Positions 13,956 through 23,729 of a stretch of 64,000 nt of DNA are shown piece by piece; position 1 is the stretch's first letter, and each line of letters opens with the position of its first letter. A program made the translations under genes and the position numbers. The notes under the pieces are model-generated. The model saw only the letters and a list, made by a program, of their open reading frames with translations. It was not told the origin of the DNA and did no database searches. Source of the DNA: Vitellaria paradoxa (lineage: Eukaryota > Streptophyta > Magnoliopsida > Ericales > Sapotaceae); NCBI GenBank assembly GCA_019916065.1, contig CM034241.1:14703728-14767727 (forward strand), written 5' to 3'.

Positions 13956-14097
13956 TGGCTGCGTTTGGCATAAAATTTTTCTCTGAAAATCTTTATAAAT
14001 CTCTGTTAACTTTATATCACATCAACTTTTTTTCTTTCACTGCACGCAGTACGAACCCTCAATTTATCTCACTTTTTCTTACTTCAAACAAACCCTT
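13956..14097. mobile_element. Tourist-like MITE in intron 1 of copy 1
   Basis: GGCTGCGTTTGGCATAA at left and CAAACAAACCC at right form weak inverted ends. The interior (AATCTCTGTTAACTT, ATCACATCAACTTTTT, CACTGCACGC) matches the complement of the MITE at 54,574-54,740, with a central deletion. Confidence 0.6.
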
Positions 14098-14471
14098 TGT
14101 AATTTATACAAACTTTTATAATTTTAAACATCCTCGTGATAGAAAGTTTCAATTAAATTAGGGTACGATAAATGAAAGAAATTGATTAATTTAATCAAGC
14201 AAAGAATTGAAATATTAATAAACATAAAAGTAAGTTTAGCTGAGTTCTTTTGTTCCCGATAAATTACTTCGTACACTTCTAAAATTGAGTGTGGCGGCAG
14301 GCGAGAACAACTCCACGTGCGTGCGTATGTATACAATATACATATAAATTTATATATACTATCGTAATAAGACAAAATCTTATTATTTGATGAGAATTTA
14401 AATTTAGTAAAACATTAAATTTTGTGAAAGATGAAGCTTTTATCTCTCTCTCTCTCTAATACCGAAACTTA

Positions 14472-14872
14472 AGGAATGTTTGTTTTGGAGACAACAGAAA
14501 ATAAATTTTGTTAGAGTAATTTTTATCCTTCATTACAATAGTTTAAAAGATGAGATAATAATTACACTGGATAATATTACTTCTTAGGGTGTAAATTTTT
14601 ACTGATAGAAAATGTGAGTAATAAAGAGTAATAGAAAAATTATACTATTTTTTTATTGTCTCGTAAAATATTTTTTTACACTCATCTCTCAAGTGACATT
14701 CTCTCTTAGTATTCTAAAAATAATAATATTATTATCAGGGTAATATTTACTCTCTCAATCCAAATATAAGTATCACGATATTATTACCCTCAACTATTAC
14801 TGAATAACAATTATCTTGTAATCTTTTACTTTCAAAATTTTCATCTCGTGCCAAATGTTACCTTGTAACTAC
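14472..14872. repeat. Possible old MITE shared by all three intron 1 copies
   Basis: Starts AAGGAATGTTTGTTTTGG and ends near CCAAATGTTACCTTG, weakly inverted. It recurs at about 29,805-30,205 and, more diverged, at 44,755-45,155. Presence in all copies implies it predates the first duplication. No clear target duplication was seen. Confidence 0.3.
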
Positions 14873-15294
14873 ATAAAATTTTAAGATAATTAGAAATAAA
14901 TTTTCAATAACTACCATTTAATTAAATAATTATACTTTTTTATTTTTTATTTTCTCCAAATGTCTCTTAATTTCCCAATATTTTTATTTTTCCTCTTTAA
15001 ATACTCATTATTTATTGGAGTGTCACTATTTACTCTTGATCTAAATTTTGTTATCTAATTTTTTTTTGACTGTTAAAAAAAAAGAACATAAAAAAAAAAA
15101 AGTTTAATAAGCACTCGTGCGTGAATCCACACTAATGTGTGTATATATATACCAGTGGACTCAATTAGTTAATTTTTTATTTTATTTATTTATTTATTTA
15201 TTTGTGCATAGAAGAATTTTAATATACATATAAATAGTAAAATTAGGTATTAATAGTATACATAAAATTAATAAAAATTAAGTGTTAGCATAAT

Positions 15295-16628
15295 TTAAAC
15301 GGAAAATTGTATTTAAGTTATACTTTATAATCTTTTAAGGCTATTAGTCATACAAAAAAAAAAGTATTACTTTTAAGTCACATTAATGTAGCAAGTTTTG
15401 TGTTTAAGTCACACTTTTGAGTGGGTCCCACGAATTTGTTTTAAATATAGTTTCTAATATACCGATAATATCCTTTATTTCTATAACTAAGTTACACAAG
15501 TTATTTCCGAAAATTTCAAAAATCACGTGAAGATATGGTTTACTGAGAATCACGCTTCTTCCGTTTTTTTTTCCTTCCTTGTTTTCAGTTTCATTATTTA
15601 CAATTTTAGTCGTGAAGATATGAAGAAGATAGAGCTTATTTGGCCTATCTTCTTCATGGATTGATTTTGCCGATTGGCGTTTTGAGCTATCTTCAAAACA
15701 ATACCGGTACTGTTTCAAAAAATATGATGATATTGGCTCGTATGGTTGGTTTGTGTTATGTATCGATTGATGTTTTTTAGGCAGTATGAAAACAGTACCG
15801 GTCCAAAACAGTACCGGTAATTGGCTAAGGTTCCTTACTGTCCTGTGATACTGTTTCAAAAATAATAATGATGTTGGCTCATATCATTGGTTTGTGTTAT
15901 TATTGATTGATGTTTTTAGGCAGTATAAAAATCGTACCAGTCCAAAACAGTATCAGTACTGTTTTATCGGTATTATTTTCAAAACAATACCAGTACTGTT
16001 TTATCGGTACTATTTTCAAAACAGTACCATGAATTATAAGTAGATGACGAGTTTTAAGAGCAATAGAAATCCATGGGGTCGATTGGCGTTTTGAGATATC
16101 TTCAAAACAGTACCGGTACTGTTTCAAAAAATATGATGATGTTGGCTCGTATCATTAATTTGTGTTATGTATCGATTGATGTTCTTTTAGGCAGTATGAA
16201 AACAGTACCGGTACTGTTTTTAAAACAACGCCATGAATTATAAGCAGATGACAAGTTTTGGGCAAGAGAAATCCATGGAGTTGATTAGTATTTTGATCTA
16301 TTTTCAAAACAGTACCAGTACTGTTTCAAAATCAGAAAAAATAAATATACTTAGGAATGATGATCGATTTAGGTTTTTCCCAAACAATTTTAATTTTGTT
16401 TCTAAAAATCGATTTTGCTTGCTTTGTAAAGAAGATGGAAAGTCACGGAAGTTATGAGTGAAGTGTGTACTATTTTCGGATAAAACTAACAATTTTGAAA
16501 TGTAGTGAAAAACGCGTGATGTCCTTTTTTGTCTTTTTGTTGCAAGTGTGACTTATTTACAAATAAATTTTTTAGGTATAACGTAAATTCTTATAACTTC
16601 ATAAATAGTGACCAGCTTCCAAAAATCC
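15295..16628. mobile_element. Palindrome-rich insertion in intron 1 of copy 1
   Basis: About 1.33 kb absent from copy 3. The ends are imperfect inverted repeats: ATTTAAGTTATACTT near 15,310 against the complement of AGGTATAACGTAAAT near 16,576, and TTTAAGTCACACTT near 15,403 against the complement of AAGTGTGACTTATTT near 16,545. The middle (15,650-16,345) repeats a roughly 200-bp unit three times around the 18-bp perfect palindrome AACAGTACCGGTACTGTT (16,106-16,123 and 16,201-16,218) and its variants. No transposase was seen. Likely a non-autonomous DNA transposon of unknown family. Confidence 0.55.
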
Positions 16629-16960
16629 CTAATTCAAACTTATAACCTAATAAGAAGTGGAACTATTTTTTTTAACGAAAGGCTACCTTGTCAAATGAAA
16701 ATTTAAATGAATGTGAGGAGAATCTGTCTTACAAGTCCACGTGCCGCACACGGGCTCCCTTAAATCAAGAAACCTTCGTTTTTCGGCTACTTGGGCCTAC
16801 CATGCGGTGTTCAAATACCAGTAATAATAATACGTGCCTACGGCACTAAATAATGAACAAAATTACTATTAAATTTTTGTATACTTAAAATTTTAGATAA
16901 AAAATTTGAATAAAAAATTATAATAATTCTTGAATTTTAATTTTTTATTTTCTAAAACTT

Positions 16961-17292
16961 TGGGGATCATTTGATTTATTTTTCTATTTTTTGTTTTCTA
17001 TTTTTTATTTTGAGTTCATTTTTTATTTTGTCCTTTTAAAAATAAAGAAAATAGCTCAAAATTCATTTGATTACTTGTGTTTTAAAATTTATTTTCGAAA
17101 CCTGAAAATGAGTTTACACATGAAATAAAAAAAAGATAAAAAGTCATTTTGAGAGTATTCAACAAAAAAAAAAAAAAAAGAAAAATTTCAAAACAAGGAG
17201 AATAAAGTATTTTCTTTTTCTTCGTTCTAAGATTTTTAACACATAAAACAAAAACAAAAAATAGAAAACACAAAAGTAAACCAAATGCCACC
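16961..17292. mobile_element. Fold-back MITE-like element in intron 1 of copy 1
   Basis: TGGGGATCATTTGATTTA at left and GTAAACCAAATGCCACC at right are roughly inverted, and TTTTTTGTTTTCTATTTTTT faces AAAAAATAGAAAACA, so the segment can fold back on itself. An orthologue lies at about 32,264-32,602; absent from copy 3. Family uncertain. Confidence 0.4.
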
Positions 17293-17876
17293 TTAGATTT
17301 TAATAGTTGTTACATGTGTTTTACTCTCCATTTTCAGTTAATTTTTAATAAATATCATAAAAGAAAATATAAATTATGGTGTTTTAATTTGGAAGATTCA
17401 ACTTTTTAGAAACCATAATTTGACAGAATTTAAATTAACAGTTTTGATTTATAGATGACTTTACCCTTAAAATATGATAAAATTTAAAATGTTTAAATCG
17501 TTTTGTGAGATAAATAGTAATGGAGTCCACTAAATAAAAATTAAGCGGAAAGCTAAAAATATAAAATGACCTTAATCGTTGAAATTTCTGTGTTTGTGTT
17601 TGTATTTCACTCTTCTCAATCCATTTGAACTGTTATATTTTAATTTAACGATCCCCAACAACAAATCACCAAGCTGGCATAAAAACCTTATATTTGGCCC
17701 CAAAATCCAATTTAAATGGGGAGGCTAAAATCACTTGATGTTAGCTCAGTGGTACTAAAGTTGATATTGTCATATTAAAATTTTAAAAATTCAGATTTAT
17801 TCACGTTTTTTTTTTAAATTAAGAATATGTGGATGAATGTGAATTGTTAAATTTTAACCTAATAGTTCTTTACTTA

Positions 17877-18908
17877 GGGCATGTTTGAAAACGCTGTCAT
17901 TTTTTGTTGTTTTTTCTGTTGCTGTTTTCTATTTTTTGTTTTCTATTACCGTTTATTTTTTTTAAATAAAAATTGAAACTGCGTTTGGAAATACAAGTTT
18001 ATTTATAATTTTATTTTTATTTTAGAAAATATTTAATTTTATTAGTTTTAAAAAATTAATAGAATTTAATAAAATATATTTTATATTAATTTAATTTAAT
18101 TAATATAATTAATTAAATTAATATAGTAAATTATTTATTAAAATCATTTAATTCAATAAATATAAATTATATTAAATTATATTATTTATTAAAAATAATT
18201 TAATAAAATATATTTCATATTAAATAAATAATTAAATTAGATTAATTATTAAATTAAATTATTTATTTTTAAAGTAATTAAATTCATTTAATTATTTATT
18301 AAAATAATTTAATAAAATATATTTTATATAAATTAAATTAATTAAATCATAAATAATTTAATTTAATTATGATATTTATTTAAAATAATTTAATAATAAT
18401 TATTAAATTAAATTAAATTAAAATTTGATGTAATTTAATTATTTATTATTAATTATTTTATATAAATTGATTTAATTATTAAATTAAATAAATTAATTAT
18501 GATATTTATTTTAGATAATTTAGCAATAATTAATTACTAAATTAAGTTAAATTAATTAATTTAGTTTTATTATTTATTAAAATAATTTATATTAATTTAT
18601 ATAATTAATTTAATTTATTGAATTTAATTATATTATTTATTAAAATAACTTATTTTAATAAAATAATTTATTTTTATGTAATGTAACAAAAATAGACAAA
18701 ATTTTAAAATTGACAAAATATTGGCAACAGAAAAAAAAGTAGAGTAAAAACACATTTTTTCTGTTTACGTTTTTCTATTTATATTTTCATTTTTTTTGGA
18801 AACAAAAAAACATAAACAGGTTTATTAAACATGTTTCTATTGCGAATTTACAAAATTTTGAAAATATAAACAAAAAAATAGAAAACAGAAACGTTACCAA
18901 ACAGGGTC
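17877..18908. mobile_element. Harbinger/Tourist-like AT-rich element, 1,032 bp, intron 1 of copy 1
   Basis: TTA duplications at 17,874-17,876 and 18,909-18,911 flank ends GGGCATGTTTG and CCAAACAGGGTC, which are inverted matches. The interior is almost pure TTAATTTAATTAAAT-like sequence with no coding potential. Copy 3 lacks it. A related truncated stretch lies at 53,157-53,625. Confidence 0.6.
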
Positions 18909-19333
18909 TTAATGTTCTATGTTGAAATTACAACAGTGCCCCCGAGATATTTTGGATGGTTGACATCAAATTTGATGTCAGTCCAGTGATATCACATCTC
19001 TTAGCCGTTGAATTAAAATTCAAAAGTTTAAATATTATCAAATATGTTTCTATCGTAAGTTTACAAAATTTTGAAAACATAAACAGAAAAATAAAAAACA
19101 GAAACGTTACTAAACGGGGTCTTAATGTCCTAAGTTGAAATTAGAACAGCGCCCCCGAGATATTTTGGACGGTTGACATCAAATTTGATGTCAGTCCAGT
19201 GATATCATATCTCTTAGCTGTTGAATTAAAATTCAAAAGTTTAAATACATTTAAATATTTTTGTATAATTTTTAATTAAAAAATATTTGAATACATTTAA
19301 ATCATTGGATATGAAATCAATAGTGTACACGCG
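18906..19333. repeat. 214-bp tandem duplication next to the AT-rich element
   Basis: GTCTTAATG recurs at 18,906 and 19,120, followed both times by a ...GCCCCCGAGATATTTTGG... block and GACATCAAATTTGATGTC (itself a palindrome). The duplicated segment includes the right end of the adjacent element. In copy 2 the second unit (from 34,434) lacks about 63 bp. Confidence 0.8.
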
Positions 19334-20749
19334 TGATGTCATCTCACGATCATCACACTCGCTGCCAGCCTATCAATCCAATTTCAACGAAATTCGACGA
19401 AAAACGACATTTCCTCATCCGTGTTTACATTATATCATGATATAAATTTTTTTATTAATACGAAGAATAAAATGATATTTTCATATTATTGAATTAATTT
19501 AACATTACTTATAAATAAAAAAAAATTTAACAGAAAAAATTTGAACGAATGTAATACAGGATGCACATAACGGAGACAACAAAAAAATATAAGTGAAATA
19601 AATTTTTAATTATTTTTTCTTTAAAAAGAGTTTGTTAAAGTTATGACTGCTACTTATGCCCGATTTAGAGAAGTAGAAAAAAGAAAAAAAATACTAACTT
19701 TTGATATTTTAAGCGTTTAGTAAAATTTAACAGGTTGTTAAAAAATTAATTTTTACTGAGTTGTCAAAAGGTATATGCTTATTTCATTTAAACTTAACTC
19801 AAAATTTATTAAAATTTTTATCAAACACTTAAAAATTATCAAAAATTATTAAAATTTTTTATTTATTTTATCAATTACGGTGTCAAAATTACTAAAAAAT
19901 TCTATTTATTTTACTAAATACATAAAAAAAATTCACCATAAATTTTTACCAAAAAAAAAAATTATCAAAAATTAATAAAAATTTGACTAGTTGGGAAAGA
20001 AGCCGTTCCCACACAACCGTAAAATGGGAGGTGCAGAGGTAGCGCGCTTTCTCCGTCATTTTCAGTCATCTTTCACTTCAATTCAAAGGTACGATAACTC
20101 ATCTTAAAAGTCAAACCAGATGCCAAATTTTTCAAAAAGGAGTAGTAGAGAGAGGGAGAGAGAGAGTTAAAAACCTGCAAGCGGTAAAGAAGATCCCCGT
20201 TGGGCTTGACTCTTTTCCTGTTTTGGGTGAAGAGCTCGCGAGCTCTTTCAACTTCAGCGCGCTGTTCGGGGGTTCCGTAATTGGGATCGAACTCCCAAAT
20301 TTGACGACCCACAAAGTTGTTCGTGCTGTAAAGATATTCCCCATAAGGCCCCCCTCCTTCTCCGACCTTTAGCCTCCACATCCTCCACGTACTTCCTCTT
20401 CCCTGCAATATTATTTTTTTTTTGTTATAATAATCAAATAAAAGTAAAATCAACACACTCTCTCACCACCGCTGAAAGACCCATAACTTTATTTTTTATT
20501 TTTTAAAGATATTTTCTTCCTAGCTATTTCAATTATTATCAAGTTTGAATGCTATCACCTTGTCACTATAGTACTTAAAAAAAATTTGCTTCACCTAACA
20601 GAAAAAGAAAATGCTCAATTAGATTAATATGAGCAAAGCTCCAATGGTGTCTTCTTTCAACACGAAGCACTGCCAATCTTATATGTGTGTGTGTGTGTGT
20701 GTGTGTGTAAGGTGAAAGAGAGACAGAGAAAGGTTGCTTGTTGGATTAC

Positions 20750-20830
20750 CTGCTGTTTCCTAAATCGCAGTTTGTGCACTTGGGTGGAAAAAGGTTGGTG
20801 ACCTTGATATATCCCGACTAGAACAAAAAT

Positions 20831-20863
<33 letters not shown>

Positions 20864-20886
20864 TGGGAAATTCAAGTTTCCACTGA
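20750..20886 (-). other. OSC copy 1 non-coding first exon (5'UTR)
   Basis: The minus strand shows GGAAACAGCAG followed by donor GTAATCC at 20,749, and the coding first exon begins after acceptor TTGCAG at 20,403, giving a 5'UTR intron of 347 bp. The transcript start is inferred about 30 nt downstream of the TATA box. The exon contains a (CT)n tract (complement of GA repeats at 20,838-20,862), common in plant leaders. The 5'UTR intron holds a (CA)n/(TG)n tract at 20,683-20,709. Confidence 0.6.
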
Positions 20887-20910
20887 AGAGAAAAGAAGAG
20901 ACAACCACCT

Positions 20911-20918
20911 CATTTATA
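20911..20918 (-). promoter_or_regulatory. TATA box of OSC copy 1
   Basis: TATAAATG on the minus strand, in the context GTGTATAAATGAGG, placed 160-170 nt upstream of the 5'UTR splice donor. A TGCATG (RY-like) motif lies just upstream at about 20,935-20,940. Confidence 0.6.
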
Positions 20919-20997
20919 CACAAAGGCGAAGTACATGCATTTCTTTCTATACATTTGGGTTATTTTTTTTTTTTTTTTTCGTTCTCAATACTGACCT

Positions 20998-21231
20998 AAG
21001 AATTCCACGCAGTAGTAATTTCTATGCGTGTAACCACCTCGTCCTCTCGTTAAAGAATTCCACTTATGCAAGTAACCATCTCGTCCCGTCGTCAAAGTAT
21101 TCCACTTCTATGCATGTAACCATCTCGTCCCCTCATCAAAGAATTTCACGTGATAGTAATTTCTACGCACCTCATCAAAGAATTCCACGTGATAGTAATT
21201 TCTACGTATGTAACCATTTCGTCCCCTCGTC
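20998..21231. repeat. Promoter minisatellite upstream of OSC copy 1
   Basis: Five imperfect units of 39-55 bp built from AAGAATTCCACG, TAGTAATTTCTA and GTAACCATCTCGTCCC. Located 80-320 bp upstream of the TATA box. Followed by a T tract. Confidence 0.8.
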
Positions 21232-21239
21232 AATAATGC

Positions 21240-22594
21240 CATCTTTTTTTTTTTTTTTTTTTTGGATAGTACGTCAATAATGCCATCGAAGTCAAGGGTG
21301 GAGGCTATAGGACAACGTCTCTACCCACCCCTCGCTTTGTTTTTGTTTTTTTTTTTTGAAAATATATATGTTGACACATAAACGTGGGTGTAATCCTCAT
21401 TAAAATTTTAATATAATTAAAATAGAGTTATAAAAATAATTAACAATTTAAACTGGTGGTTCAAATAGTAAATAATAAGTAATTAAAAGTATTTAAACAA
21501 AATAATAATTAATTAAGAAGTATTAAAAAAATTATAAAAATAGTTGGTAGTTAAATGACTTTTATAGAAGAGAAAAATATAAATGACAAAAATTACTTAA
21601 TTACGTAGCAGTTATAAAAATTTACTTTTCAATATTAATAAAATTATAGATAATTATAAAGAGTTTAAAACTATTATAGAAAAAAACAAATTGCAAATAA
21701 AATTTTATAAATTTTAAAGTCTTACTATTATTCTTAGTAGACACTCAATTTTTACCTTTTAAATTTGCGATTTTTTAAAAATATCTACACGTATATATAT
21801 ACAGTGCATCTACTTTTAAAATAATTTTTATTAAATTTTTATCATTTTTCGTTATATTTAAATGATTAATTAAATTGACTAAGCCATTTATATTTAGATT
21901 GACTAACTCATTTAAATATTACCTCACTTGTTTTAATACCAAGTTTTTTATTGCTCGGTCCATAATCATCTTAAGAGGCCCCGATTTCATTTAAGTAATC
22001 TTCAGCCAACTTATAAACTGGGAATTGCTAATGGCTAAAAGCACATAAATAATGAAAATTTTACTTTATATTAAATTTATAAGTAAGTAGTTCTCTTGTA
22101 AAAAACATGAGTTCATTTACATCTATTAAAATTATGCATCACAGTTATAGTAGTTTTATGTATACAAAAAAAAAAAAAAAAAAAAAAAAGGTAAAATTGT
22201 AGTCATCTAATAATGTGGAACAAAAAATAAATATATAAAATTTTGTGAATGAAAAAAAGAGAAGAGAAGAGAACAGAATAAAGAAGAACAGTGCCATGTA
22301 AGATTAAAATGAAAGATATAGGAGAGAGAAAAACTTTAAATTTAAAATTAGAATTTAAAAAAAAATTACTTCCAAGACTTATTCAAAGATTTGTAAAAAA
22401 AAAAAAATAGAATAGTGAATATAGAGAGTGCCACATATAATTTGATAATAATTTTTATTAATTTTATAAAAATAGCTCAAATTACAAATATTATTATTAA
22501 TCTTATATTGTATTTTATAAAATAAAATAAACATAATCAATATGACCAATTTAAATTTAAAATTAGAATTTAGAAAAATAATTACCATAAGCCA
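21240..22594. other. Intergenic 5' flank of copy 1, no gene seen
   Basis: AT-rich DNA with homopolymer A and T tracts. Present in unit 2 (36,480-37,839); the part after about 21,695 is also present in unit 3 (50,150-51,079). No coding or RNA feature recognised. Confidence 0.7.
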
Positions 22595-23073
22595 ATCTAA
22601 AATGTTTCTATCTTAGACGGGTCTATCAATACACTTTCACCAGACACGACATACCCAAGAAACTTCACTTCTTCGAACCAAAACTCACACTTACTTAACT
22701 TGGTATAAAGCTTTTGCTTCTTTAAAATTTGGAGTATTAATCTCAAGTGCTCCTCATGCTCTTACTTGTATCAAGAATACATCAATATATTATCAATGAA
22801 TAGTGCCACAAATTTATCCAAGTAGTATATCCTGTTCTTAAAATCCATATAACCTACAGAGGTATTTGTTAACTCGAATGGCATTACTGAAAACTGGTAA
22901 AGCCCGTATCGAATCCTAAAAGCTGTTTTTGGTATGTCTTCCTTCTTTACACTTAATTGATGATAGTCTAATCTCAAATTAATTTTCGAAAAACACTATG
23001 AACCCTTGAACTAGTCAAACAAGTCGTTGATTCACGACAGTGGGTACCTATTCTTTTTTGTCACCCTGTTCAA
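22595..23073 (-). mobile_element. Gypsy reverse-transcriptase fragment at the unit 1/unit 2 junction
   Basis: The minus strand reads [21 protein letters not shown] and [16 protein letters not shown] text (22,771-22,977), then [20 protein letters not shown] and [18 protein letters not shown]: the palm and thumb of Ty3/Gypsy RT. The FIDDIL active-site motif is FIDNIL here. There are no LTRs, and both ends join OSC-unit DNA abruptly. Confidence 0.85.
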
Positions 23074-23729
23074 TTTTATGTTGAATCTACATTTTAATTC
23101 TCTAATATTTACTTTAATTTCATTGTAATCCTTGAATAGAATTCTAACACTTCCTAGAAACGAACTTCAATATTTCATATTATATAAACTCATTATATGC
23201 TATATTGGTCAAGCTTTTTTGATAACTAATTGATCTCTAATGTCCGTAACCAACTTTTTCACTCAAATCAAGAATAAAATAAATTTGTAAAGAAATATAA
23301 ATTTTGATAGTAACTATAATATTATTTTATTATGATATAATTTAATAATTACATGATCAAATCTCAAACAACCAAAACAGTCGCTTATATTGAAATATTT
23401 TCATTATTATTATTATTATATATATGATTTTAAAATGATAAAGGTAATAGTACTGATATTTTACAATTATTATCATCACTATTATTAATATTGTAAACCA
23501 CGGAAGACAAACATTAACCTCCTAATTTGGATCACAAGGATGATAATTGATTGATGAGATGCTTCATTACATGATCATTTTCACATACAACAAACAAAGC
23601 ATTATATAAAACTTTTGCCTCAGCCTCTACATCTCTTGAATTACCAAAACCTCAAACCTCCTCTTGAGAGATGAGAGATTTATATTCCTTCTTTTACAGT
23701 GTGAACCAATTGTTAATGTTTTGACTCAT

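Larger units (their letters stand above)
8347..20381 (-). pseudogene. Oxidosqualene cyclase (beta-amyrin synthase type) copy 1, frameshifted
   Basis: Coding exons in transcript order: 20381-20175, 13569-13384, 13288-13199, 12884-12687, 12577-12493, 12172-12007, 11915-11613, 11441-11322, 11208-11086, 10986-10888, 10783-10727, 10593-10403, 9921-9744, 9632-9552, 9377-9294, 8466-8347. All have GT-AG borders. The start is [10 protein letters not shown], the usual OSC start. Exon 6 is 166 nt, against 167 in copies 2 and 3: its opening run is CAAAATG instead of CAAAAATG. This shifts the frame just before MWCYCR and stops translation after about 287 residues, losing the DCTAE catalytic site. All other exons remain open, so the lesion is recent, or else a homopolymer sequencing error. 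No alternative AG near exon 6 restores the frame. If the base were really present, this would be a 762-residue cyclase like copy 2. Confidence 0.88.

Noticed and set aside
17740..17760. TTAGCTCAGTGGTA as a tRNA A box
   Set aside because: No B box or T-arm follows at proper spacing. The same text belongs to a dispersed intron repeat seen near 33,050 and, diverged, near 47,475.
22771..22977. A live reverse-transcriptase gene at the junction
   Set aside because: Only a fragment of RT is present, the active-site FIDDIL is altered to FIDNIL, and there are no LTRs, gag or integrase.
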